Assembly (NCBI GenBank): GCA_028278125.1
Contig: JANQEY010000283.1
Span: forward strand, 1 to 5,861
Length of the DNA stretch: 5,861 nt
Direction of reading: 5' to 3'
DNA from: a bacterium
GTDB lineage: Bacteria; Electryoneota; Electryoneia; Electryoneales; Electryoneaceae
The position numbers and the translations under genes are program-made. Shown here piece by piece: positions 1 through 5,861 of the stretch; positions within the stretch are counted from its first letter, which is position 1, and each line of letters starts with the position of its first letter. The notes beneath the pieces are model-generated. The model was not told where the DNA came from and searched no databases. It saw only the letters and a list, made by a program, of their open reading frames with translations.

Positions 1-2173
1 ATGCAGGTATTTCGTAAACAACCTTGGCAGATGGATTAAATGGATTCGGGAAAGCAGGGTAGAGAGCCCATCTGCCGGGAATTTCTTTTTGTTCTGCAAT
101 ACCGTCGAACCAGTACGGTGAAGCCTGCAGCGAGACGTCATCGAGGAATAATCCCCGGTCGTTAAAATTATCATCTGTAGTGATATTCCAACGAATCCAG
201 ATAGTATTTTCTGGATCATTGTATTCACGCAGATCATAGAAAAACCGGTGCCAGCGATTAAAACCGTTTAAGACTTCAAGCTCAGTCCAGTCATTTCCAT
301 CTATACTTAGTTCTACATGACAGAAGTCCCTGTCCGGCTCAAGCTCAAACGCTCTCCAACCCATCAGGGTAAGTGTTTCAGCGTTTTCAGGAACATCAAT
401 CTCAAGTGTCAGAGTGCCGTTCTCACCGCATGGAATATATGTTTCATTCGCACTTTTCAGGCTAAGACTTCCATTATGACAATCCAGCGAGGTATATACC
501 CAGGGGAAATCGCCCTCGGATGACCATCTATCGGGAAGTTGCGCTGTTTCGAACTCATCTTTCCAGACCTGTGTGGCTGAATCGCCTTCTACAACGATGG
601 GGATGAGATTGGGATTGCATGGAAAATCTTCCGCTCCTGGAACATACAGGTGATCCCATTCCATTCTATAGGGTATAAAACCAACTGACCAGATATCTAA
701 CTTGTAATGTCCATTTGGCCATCTCAGGTATGACCTGCCATCGTCTACATCAAGTGTATCTATCCACCAGTCATCATAGTGCATCACAATTGTTGCGGGA
801 ATATCATTTTCTTCAGGATCCTGGATATGAATATTTATATATTCGCGTGGTAACCGCTCCAGGCTAACATGATGTTCTGAAATTATTGTTTCATGTACTG
901 TTACCATTGACGTATTTGGTTCATATCCCCATGCACGGACAACAACCTGGTATCCATCAGGCATCAAAGCTCTTCGATGAACACCAAAAACAGGATCAGT
1001 CATCCGTGGTTTGAGGTAGCCATCATGGTGCTCAGGTAGATAAACTTCCGCTACCATTGGATCACCATTTTCATCTGTAACAGTAACCTTTAGATGTCCG
1101 CGTACACCATATCCGATGAAAGTCTGGCTTGCATAAGCACGATGCATCAGGTACCAGATTGCCGGTAGAACTTCATCGATATACTGTGCCAACTCATCAC
1201 ATCCTGGTTGATTGTCCTGCAGTTCTGTCTGCATGTTTATCCAACCACCCTCAGCATACATCCAGTCATGCATTTTTCCATTACGGCCAACAGAGGGATA
1301 ATTTATGAATGGCGGGTATGTATCCATGCTTGAAATATACTCATCTGCTATGCTGTCTATTATATTAAAATCAGGGCTTCTTCGTGTTAGGGTATCAGGA
1401 TATACATTCCAGCCCCAGGGCCACATCACTGTACGATCATAAGTTCCTGTCCTGGAATCATGAAACGTTGCGCTGTAAAGAGGACGGATTTCTCTGCAGA
1501 AATCTCGAATAACTCGAGTTTCCGATTCACTGAAGGGGTGTTCACCTCTATAATAGTCAAATGGTTCTGTTAGATTATAATTCTGATAAAGTGTGTCTCC
1601 ATGAAAAAAGTTGATGTCCCAGTTCCTGTTGAGGTCTACACCGTCTATATCATCGCCCCAACCAACATGGTAATCGAATACTCCATTTCCATTGGCATCT
1701 CGTTTGTTTTTCCTGAACGATTGGTCAGGTCCCTGCTCCAGGCAGTCATCACCTTCTCCCCAGACAACGGTTACTCCATCGGGATTCTGGAGGGGAACAA
1801 AATAAACTTCAGTGTTTTGGCGGATGCTTCTGAATTCAGGTCTAGGGTTGTTCAGCAGAGTATCCATCGCCTGCATCACAAGTTCAATACCGGTAACCTC
1901 TTCGGCATGCAGCGGACCGAAGATAGCAACAACCGGACGGTCATAATCTGTGTACGCATCATCAGAAATTTTAACAGAATAGATCGGCCATTGATCCACC
2001 TGACTGTAGCCGATGGTGTCGATCTTGACTCGTTCGGGCCAATCGGTTTCCTCCTGCATCGTAAACATCATCTCATAGATTTCAGCAAGAGGATGATAAC
2101 AATCGGGAAGCGGCTGGGCTGTAACAATGGGAATCAGAAACAACAGGGAAAGAAAAAATGTCAGCGTTTTCAT
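1..2173 (-). CDS. Secreted M14 zinc carboxypeptidase with C-terminal type IX-like sorting tail (3' end cut by window)
   Basis: The frame is open from the ATG at 2173 to the left edge: 724 codons with no stop. Residues 1-19 look like a signal peptide (MKTLTFFLSLLFLIPIVTA, then Gln). The catalytic domain covers about 25-350. HAEE gives zinc ligands His89 and Glu92, DLNRNW (180-185) matches the substrate-binding Asn-Arg of the family, His238 in FHDSRTG is the likely third ligand, and Glu317 in TELQD fits the general base. Residues about 356-430 resemble a carboxypeptidase-regulatory-like (transthyretin-type) sandwich. A second sandwich-like stretch covers about 445-515, and 539-683 looks like a MAM or jelly-roll module (DEFET start, FLDDVSL end). 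Residues 702-724 contain PNPFNP, typical of type IX or FlgD-like C-terminal tails. It should remove C-terminal residues from peptides outside the cell or at its surface; the substrate is unknown. It is divergent from the barrel gene at 2329. Family certain; export route inferred. Confidence 0.93.
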   Translation of the reverse strand, partial: MKTLTFFLSLLFLIPIVTAQPLPDCYHPLAEIYEMMFTMQEETDWPERVKIDTIGYSQVDQWPIYSVKISDDAYTDYDRPVVAIFGPLHAEEVTGIELVMQAMDTLLNNPRPEFRSIRQNTEVYFVPLQNPDGVTVVWGEGDDCLEQGPDQSFRKNKRDANGNGVFDYHVGWGDDIDGVDLNRNWDINFFHGDTLYQNYNLTEPFDYYRGEHPFSESETRVIRDFCREIRPLYSATFHDSRTGTYDRTVMWPWGWNVYPDTLTRRSPDFNIIDSIADEYISSMDTYPPFINYPSVGRNGKMHDWMYAEGGWINMQTELQDNQPGCDELAQYIDEVLPAIWYLMHRAYASQTFIGYGVRGHLKVTVTDENGDPMVAEVYLPEHHDGYLKPRMTDPVFGVHRRALMPDGYQVVVRAWGYEPNTSMVTVHETIISEHHVSLERLPREYINIHIQDPEENDIPATIVMHYDDWWIDTLDVDDGRSYLRWPNGHYKLDIWSVGFIPYRMEWDHLYVPGAEDFPCNPNLIPIVVEGDSATQVWKDEFETAQLPDRWSSEGDFPWVYTSLDCHNGSLSLKSANETYIPCGENGTLTLEIDVPENAETLTLMGWRAFELEPDRDFCHVELSIDGNDWTELEVLNGFNRWHRFFYDLREYNDPENTIWIRWNITTDDNFNDRGLFLDDVSLQASPYWFDGIAEQKEIPGRWALYPAFPNPFNPSAKVVYEIPA

Positions 2174-2178
2174 GGCAA

Positions 2179-2182
2179 CCTC
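2179..2182 (-). promoter_or_regulatory. Ribosome binding site of the M14 peptidase
   Basis: Read on the minus strand, GAGG lies 5 nt before the ATG at 2173. It supports that start together with the signal peptide that immediately follows. A Shine-Dalgarno site here is informative because most Bacteroidetes genes lack one. Confidence 0.6.
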
Positions 2183-2198
2183 GTCTTAGGATACCAGA

Positions 2199-2227
2199 AA
2201 AATAGGCTAAATGATCGCACGAATCAA
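2199..2227 (-). promoter_or_regulatory. Candidate sigma-70-type promoter of the M14 peptidase
   Basis: On the minus strand TTGATT (2227-2222) is followed after 17 bp by TATTTT (2204-2199), 25 bp before the start codon. A second TTGATT at 2236-2231 has CATTTA 17 bp downstream (2213-2208), so two overlapping promoters or a 9-bp direct repeat are also possible. The match is to the general consensus only. In Bacteroidetes the housekeeping consensus differs (TTTG / TAnnTTTG), so this is weak if the host belongs there. Confidence 0.3.
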
Positions 2228-2328
2228 ATTAATCAAGTAGTTTTTGCATTTTTTAACCTAATCCTGCCTGCGCCAAACTCTCCGTTCGGTCTTGCCAATA
2301 TATTCGATCTATCGTACGTTTTACCATT

Positions 2329-3213
2329 ATGAAACGACAAAGACCATTGCACTGCCCAGTTATAATTATTGCTTTTCTACTTTCCCCACTCCTTGTTAAT
2401 GCTGATCCTCTACCGGAATTTGATCCGCTGGGAGCGAGATCGGTGGCGATGGGGGGAGCTACTGCTTCGTTAACCGGAAGTCCATTGACATGTTACCACA
2501 ATCCGGCGGGAATAGTCTGGCAGCTAATTACCGGTGGAGTGGGAATCCAACCAGTCAGTTTCAGCGAGTATCCAAAGAGTTGGTGGCTGCATCTTTATAA
2601 CCGTACAACGGAATATGGTTTCCCGTTATCTCTTGTAGCTGGTGGTTGGGATGCCCCAACATTCGATGGAAGCCGCAGGAACATGTTTATAGGTATGCCA
2701 TTGGCTTACAAACTCTCACCTTATTCACCTGCCGCTGTTGATCTGAAATGGGCGTTCGAGCGTACCCCGGATGGAACCTGGATCGCCGGAGTACCGATGG
2801 ATTTCGGATTTATGGCACGAACGGATCGTGGTGCGAACATTGGCTGGGTATTTCGTAATGTAACTCTTGGTCCGAACCGTTTTGAAAGTTTTAAAACACG
2901 TATGGATTACGGGATTGCTTACGAAATGGGTATTGCAACGATGAGTATTTCCAGCACCGCTGAGAGCATCCCGGAAGCCCGTGAAAACTATAAGGACAGG
3001 TATCGTCTCGGTTTTGAACTTGCTTCAAATCCTCAAGTGGTCTTTCGTGGCGGATTTGTGCACTGGGAAGGTGATGAATGGTACACTGGGGGAGTGGGTT
3101 TAAGAACAGCCGAAGGGGGGATGTATGTCGACTACGCGGTTGTCTACGATACTGCCGATAAAAATTACACCCATTTCCTGCAGTATATTTACATGATACG
3201 TCCGAGAAAGTGA
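2329..3213 (+). CDS. PorV/PorQ/UPF0164-like outer-membrane beta-barrel protein
   Basis: This 294-residue protein has a likely signal peptide: basic start MKRQR, hydrophobic 10-23, probable cleavage after VNA at 25. The mature N terminus reads DPLGARSVAMGGATAS (32-47), then NPAGI (58-62). This Gly-Ala-Arg, Met-Gly-Gly and Asn-Pro-Ala-Gly pattern is shared by PorV, PorQ, UPF0164 and FadL-like barrels of the FCB group. The rest alternates aromatic and polar residues with many glycines, as in transmembrane beta strands, and ends in a strand-like stretch (HFLQYIYMIRPRK). PorV-type proteins escort type IX cargo at the outer membrane; other members have no known role. At 294 residues it is shorter than typical PorV (nearly 400). 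The ATG is chosen because it directly begins the signal peptide and no upstream in-frame start is close. It is divergent from a peptidase with a type IX-like tail, which makes an export role possible but unproven. Confidence 0.72.
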   Translation: MKRQRPLHCPVIIIAFLLSPLLVNADPLPEFDPLGARSVAMGGATASLTGSPLTCYHNPAGIVWQLITGGVGIQPVSFSEYPKSWWLHLYNRTTEYGFPLSLVAGGWDAPTFDGSRRNMFIGMPLAYKLSPYSPAAVDLKWAFERTPDGTWIAGVPMDFGFMARTDRGANIGWVFRNVTLGPNRFESFKTRMDYGIAYEMGIATMSISSTAESIPEARENYKDRYRLGFELASNPQVVFRGGFVHWEGDEWYTGGVGLRTAEGGMYVDYAVVYDTADKNYTHFLQYIYMIRPRK

Positions 3214-3525
3214 CCGTAGATAGAGAATTTGAGAGAAGATAGGTATTGTTTGTTGATTTATGAATTGATGTAAACAGGGTTAACTTGTACGTATATGAGT
3301 AATTAAGAGTTTTCGTAGATATGTATTTGCCAGATTGATAAATAATACCATACTACCGACTCTCCAGAAGAATAATCATCCCTTTCCGATTACACCAACG
3401 CCTCGGCTTGCCGTTGCTATCACCTTCAAATAGTATCATCTTTCTTAGTTATGAAAGTATCTTCAGTATATTCTGATTATGTTGATTCAGGACGAAATAT
3501 TCTTTTCAAATATTAACGGAGAGTC
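3214..3525. other. AT-rich intergenic region before hflK; no gene recognised
   Basis: These 312 bp separate the barrel gene from hflK. I see no RNA gene and no convincing hairpin-plus-T-run terminator after 3213. Most of it is AT-rich, but about 3385-3425 is richer in G+C and contains the tight dyad CGGCttGCCG (3404-3413) and flanking CAACG/CGTTG (3396-3400, 3412-3416). The promoter of the hflK-hflC cluster should lie in the right part, but no strong -35/-10 pair stands out; TTGATT at 3482-3487 has only poor -10 partners. Confidence 0.5.
3518..3521 (+). promoter_or_regulatory. Ribosome binding site of hflK, bearing on the start choice
   Basis: GGAG lies 4 nt before the first ATG (3526) and 7 nt before the second, immediately adjacent ATG (3529). 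The spacing is better for 3529, so the protein may begin one residue later than annotated. Confidence 0.55.
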
Positions 3526-4545
3526 ATGATGAAAATACCGTACAGGCACATCATGGTCGGCGGGGAAACCTTTCGTATTCCCGATTTCGGGAAGATGTTC
3601 AGGGGTGGGCCGATTGTCTTTGTGCTGGCTGCATTAATCCTCTGGCTTTTAAGCGGGATTTATATCGTTGGTCCCGACGAGGCCGGTGTAATTCGTACAT
3701 TCGGAAAACTGACCCGGGTAACATCATCGGGTCTAAACTATCACCTTCCTTTTCCGATAGAAGTTGTTAATAAACCGAAAGTAACCCAGGTTAAACGTAT
3801 TGAGATTGGTTACAGGACTATCGGGGGTGAAGGTACCGGCAGGTTCAGGGCGGTTCCCGAGGAATCTATCATGCTAACCGGTGGGCTGAACATGGTGGAT
3901 ATCGACCTGATTGTTCAGTATAAGATTGCTGATCCGGTGAAATACCTGTTTTATGTTCGAGATGTCCCCACGACTATCCGGGTAGCGACTGAGGCTGTTA
4001 TCCGCCAGATTGTCGGCCTTCATCAGATTGATGAAGCCCTGACAACGGGAAAAGGGATGATCCAGGCGGAATCACAGCTTCTCTTGCAGGAAATACTGGA
4101 TAGTTACGAATGTGGTGTGCAGGTAGTTCAAGTACAACTCCAGGATGTTCTTCCACCTCAACAGGTAGCCGACGCTTTCCGTGAAGTAGCTTCCGCCAAG
4201 GAAGATAAAGCCCGCCTGAAAAACGAAGCCGAGGGTTATTGGAACAACCTTGTCCCTAAGGCCCGTGGTGAAGCGAAGGAGATGATTCTCCAGGCCGAAG
4301 CGTATGCCGCTGAACGTGTTACCAAGGCTGAGGGTGATGCTGAAAATTTCCTTGCTGTTCTAAAAGCCTACCAGAAAGCACCAACTGTGACGCGCAAAAG
4401 AATGTTACTTGAAACCATGGAAGATGTGTTACCCGGGTTAAATAAGTACATCCTTAAAACCCAGGCAGGAGGGGACTTGATCAATATTGTGGGACCTGGA
4501 ATTCCGGCTACCGGCGTTAAAAGCGGCCAGGGAGGTGGACGATGA
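3526..4545 (+). CDS. hflK: HflK-like SPFH/band 7 membrane protein
   Basis: This 339-residue protein has a short N-terminal arm (1-28), one membrane segment (about 29-48) and an SPFH/band 7 domain from VGPDEAGVIRTFGKL (48-62) to about 215. A charged, Ala/Glu-rich helix, probably coiled coil, covers about 218-285, and the end is short and Gly-rich. HflK hallmarks include the YHLPFPIE segment, the TQVKRIEIG stretch, EESIMLTGGLNMVDIDL, and the C-terminal run KAPTVTRKRMLLETMEDVLP. In Escherichia coli, HflK and HflC form a large inner-membrane assembly around the FtsH protease and modulate its activity; the same role is inferred here. It is shorter than E. coli HflK (about 419 residues), mainly because the long Gly-rich cytoplasmic N terminus is absent. 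The stop codon overlaps the hflC start (ATGA), implying coupled translation. The family call is secure; coupling to FtsH is not visible here. Confidence 0.93.
   Translation: MMKIPYRHIMVGGETFRIPDFGKMFRGGPIVFVLAALILWLLSGIYIVGPDEAGVIRTFGKLTRVTSSGLNYHLPFPIEVVNKPKVTQVKRIEIGYRTIGGEGTGRFRAVPEESIMLTGGLNMVDIDLIVQYKIADPVKYLFYVRDVPTTIRVATEAVIRQIVGLHQIDEALTTGKGMIQAESQLLLQEILDSYECGVQVVQVQLQDVLPPQQVADAFREVASAKEDKARLKNEAEGYWNNLVPKARGEAKEMILQAEAYAAERVTKAEGDAENFLAVLKAYQKAPTVTRKRMLLETMEDVLPGLNKYILKTQAGGDLINIVGPGIPATGVKSGQGGGR
4531..4535 (+). promoter_or_regulatory. Strong Shine-Dalgarno of hflC inside the hflK 3' end
   Basis: GGAGG lies 6 nt before the hflC ATG at 4542, within the last codons of hflK. It fixes the hflC start and shows that the host uses canonical Shine-Dalgarno initiation. 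Confidence 0.75.
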
Positions 4546-5393
4546 AAAGCAGAACTTCAATATATATAATCGGCCTATTCCTGGTAATTCTTATAATCGG
4601 GCTGGTCACATACCAGGTAGATGAAACCGACCAGGCAATTGTCCTGCAGTTTGGAAAACCATTAAGAACTGTAACAAGCGCAGGATTGCATTTTAAACTG
4701 CCGCCTCCGTTCAACTCGATAGAAAAATTCGAAAAAAGACTCCTGATTTATGACTCTGCGCCAAATATTGTGGTGACTAGAGATAAGAAAAACCTGGTAA
4801 TTGACTCTTTCGCGCGTTGGAGAATTATCGATCCCCTGAAATTCCGCCAGACAGTCAGAACAGAACCTGGCGCGCAATCAAGGCTTGATGATATTATCTA
4901 TTCAGACCTTTTACGGGAGCTGGGTCAGCACGATCTCGAGGATATTGTCGGTATTAATCGTGATTCCATTATGGTTATAGTCACACATGGCTCTAATGAA
5001 AAGGCCGTAGATTACGGAATTGCAATTCTTGACGTAAGGATTAAGCGGACCGATCTACCTGAAGAAAACGAGGAGGCAATCTTCCGCAGGATGCGTGCGG
5101 AACGTAACAGGATCGCAAATCTTTACCGAAGTGAGGGTGAAGAAGAGGCGTTAAAAATTCGTGCTGAGGCTGACAAAGAGGTAAAAGTGATTCTGGCAGA
5201 TGCTTATAAAGAATCCCAGATAACTCGTGGTGTAGCGGAAGGTAAGGCGATAAAAATATATGCCGACGCATTTAACAAAGATCCGAACTTTTACGATTTC
5301 TCCAGGACGCTTGAGATGTACCGGAAAACACTGGATGAACAGACGACTTTAGTTCTTCCACCAGATACAGAACTGTTTAAATACCTGAAATAG
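4542..5393 (+). CDS. hflC: HflC-like SPFH/band 7 membrane protein
   Basis: This 283-residue protein has one N-terminal membrane segment (about 7-24) followed by the SPFH/band 7 domain beginning VDETDQAIVLQFGKPLRTV (26-44) and GLHFKLPPPF. HflC-specific stretches follow: the DVRIKRTDLPEENEEAIFRR region and its MRAERNRIA continuation, a charged helix with EGEEEALKIRAEADKE, then IYADAFNKDPNFYDFSRTLE and the C-terminal LPPDTELFKYLK, which matches the end of HflC proteins. It is somewhat shorter than E. coli HflC (about 334 residues), with no domain obviously missing. It is expected to alternate with HflK in a ring or cage in the inner membrane that controls access of FtsH to membrane substrates. 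Its start overlaps the hflK stop by 4 bp and has a strong ribosome binding site, so the two subunits are probably made in balanced amounts. HflC proteins have been called protease modulators; no peptidase active site is seen. Confidence 0.95.
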   Translation: MKSRTSIYIIGLFLVILIIGLVTYQVDETDQAIVLQFGKPLRTVTSAGLHFKLPPPFNSIEKFEKRLLIYDSAPNIVVTRDKKNLVIDSFARWRIIDPLKFRQTVRTEPGAQSRLDDIIYSDLLRELGQHDLEDIVGINRDSIMVIVTHGSNEKAVDYGIAILDVRIKRTDLPEENEEAIFRRMRAERNRIANLYRSEGEEEALKIRAEADKEVKVILADAYKESQITRGVAEGKAIKIYADAFNKDPNFYDFSRTLEMYRKTLDEQTTLVLPPDTELFKYLK

Positions 5394-5417
5394 CATTGGA
5401 GATCAATCGGTTCTTAC

Positions 5418-5861
5418 ATGGAAAATGATTCTGTAAACCGTTTACGCTGGATTCGATTGAAACCGGGCAGTTTCGGTGTGTTCAGCAGCGAAATTATGTT
5501 TGCTCCCGACAAGCTTACACTGGTTGTCGGACGCAATGAAGCTGGAAAAAGTACGCTTGTTTCTGCGTTGCTGGCGGCGATGTATGGTTTAAATTTCGAC
5601 AAACGTCGTACTAAATCCGACTTCCGCCCATTTGCCGGGGATTTTGAACCGTGGAGTGGTGGTTCATTCTCACTTGAGCTTGAGCTAAGATGGGGTGAAT
5701 ACAACCTGCTGGTAAACCGTGATTTTCGTGAAAAGACCTTAAAGGTTTATAAAAACGGTATTACCGAAATCTCCCAGGAATACGCTGCATCAAAAAATCG
5801 TGACACTTTTGGTGAGACTCTCACCGGTGGTTTAAGTCCTTCAGCGTTTTTGCGAAGTTTC
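5418..5861 (+). CDS. Rad50/SbcC/YhaN-type AAA ATPase, N-terminal part only (3' end cut by window)
   Basis: The frame is open from the ATG at 5418 to the right edge, giving 148 codons. Residues 8-37 form the usual first strands of an SMC/Rad50 head, with the FG turn at 19-20. Walker A is GRNEAGKST (38-46), followed by LVSALLAAMYGL, and about 70-80 has the RPFAGDFEPWSGG stretch, as in YhaN-like (AAA_27) proteins. The next strands (SLELELRWGEYNLLVNRDF) resemble the lobe I sheet. Walker B, the signature motif and any coiled coil or zinc hook would lie beyond the window, so the exact family (SbcC, YhaN or another RecF/Rad50 relative) cannot be settled. Relatives act on DNA ends, usually with an SbcD-type nuclease. 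It starts 24 bp after hflC in the same direction, so cotranscription is likely. The start is the only one available: an in-frame TAG (the hflC stop) lies just upstream. No Shine-Dalgarno is close; GGAG at 5398-5401 is too far (16 nt). Confidence 0.85.
   Translation, partial: MENDSVNRLRWIRLKPGSFGVFSSEIMFAPDKLTLVVGRNEAGKSTLVSALLAAMYGLNFDKRRTKSDFRPFAGDFEPWSGGSFSLELELRWGEYNLLVNRDFREKTLKVYKNGITEISQEYAASKNRDTFGETLTGGLSPSAFLRSF

Larger units (their letters stand above)
2174..2328. other. Divergent intergenic region between peptidase and outer-membrane barrel
   Basis: This 155-bp AT-rich spacer must hold the promoters of both divergent genes. It contains two TTGATT elements in the minus direction (9-bp period), and near the barrel gene a short dyad CGATctATCG (2305-2314) that overlaps the palindrome CGTACG (2313-2318). 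The dyads are short enough to be chance. No Shine-Dalgarno sequence is visible in front of the ATG at 2329. Confidence 0.5.

Noticed and set aside
317..523. Plus-strand open frame of 68 codons
   Set aside because: Antisense to the C-terminal jelly-roll part of the peptidase; low-complexity translation with no family features.
1601..2332. Plus-strand open frame of 243 codons
   Set aside because: It lies almost entirely antisense to the M14 peptidase, whose minus-strand frame carries a signal peptide, zinc ligands and domains. The plus-strand translation has no recognisable family and runs across the divergent spacer.
3214..3345. Transcription terminator after the barrel gene
   Set aside because: No stable GC-rich hairpin followed by a T run could be found by eye.
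3353..3439. 28-codon minus-strand open frame in the spacer before hflK
   Set aside because: Too short to support as a gene, with only a weak ribosome binding site and no recognisable product; kept only as a possible remnant or repeat.
4517..4877. Two minus-strand open frames opposite the start of hflC
   Set aside because: They are shadows of hflC, whose frame matches the HflC family from end to end.
5041..5271. Minus-strand open frame opposite the hflC helix region
   Set aside because: His/Leu/Pro-rich translation typical of the reverse of a charged helix; shadow of hflC.
5414..5704. Minus-strand open frame of 96 codons
   Set aside because: Antisense to the Walker A region of the Rad50/YhaN-like ATPase, which is clearly the coding strand.

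Overview
The window looks like chromosomal DNA from a bacterium of the FCB superphylum (Bacteroidetes and relatives), more likely one of its uncultured or candidate phyla than Bacteroidetes proper. Three things point there. A large secreted peptidase ends in a type IX secretion-like sorting motif (PNPFNP). Its divergent neighbour is an outer-membrane protein with the N-terminal signature of PorV/PorQ/UPF0164-type barrels. Two genes nevertheless carry good Shine-Dalgarno sites, which Bacteroidetes usually lack. The phylum itself cannot be fixed from this sequence.

Layout: from 2173 leftwards to the window edge, the minus strand encodes a secreted M14 zinc carboxypeptidase of at least 724 residues. 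It has a signal peptide, a catalytic domain, a carboxypeptidase-regulatory-like domain, a second probable beta-sandwich, a jelly-roll-like domain and the start of the sorting tail; its last residues lie outside the window. A 155-bp divergent spacer separates it from a plus-strand outer-membrane barrel gene (2329-3213). A 312-bp AT-rich spacer with no convincing gene follows. Then comes a tight plus-strand cluster: hflK (3526-4545), hflC (4542-5393, sharing ATGA with hflK) and, 24 bp later, the first 148 codons of a Rad50/SbcC/YhaN-type ATPase (from 5418) that runs off the right edge.

How the genes may work together: the left half is an envelope/secretion pair, an exported peptidase next to a PorV-like barrel, with a possible but unproven link through type IX export. 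HflK and HflC are expected to form a hetero-oligomeric SPFH assembly in the inner membrane that in other bacteria encloses and modulates the FtsH protease; ftsH is not in this window. The ATPase behind hflC is the least expected neighbour and the best lead for a second look. I see no RNA gene, CRISPR array, insertion sequence or prophage feature, and no complete system that I could honestly call previously undescribed.
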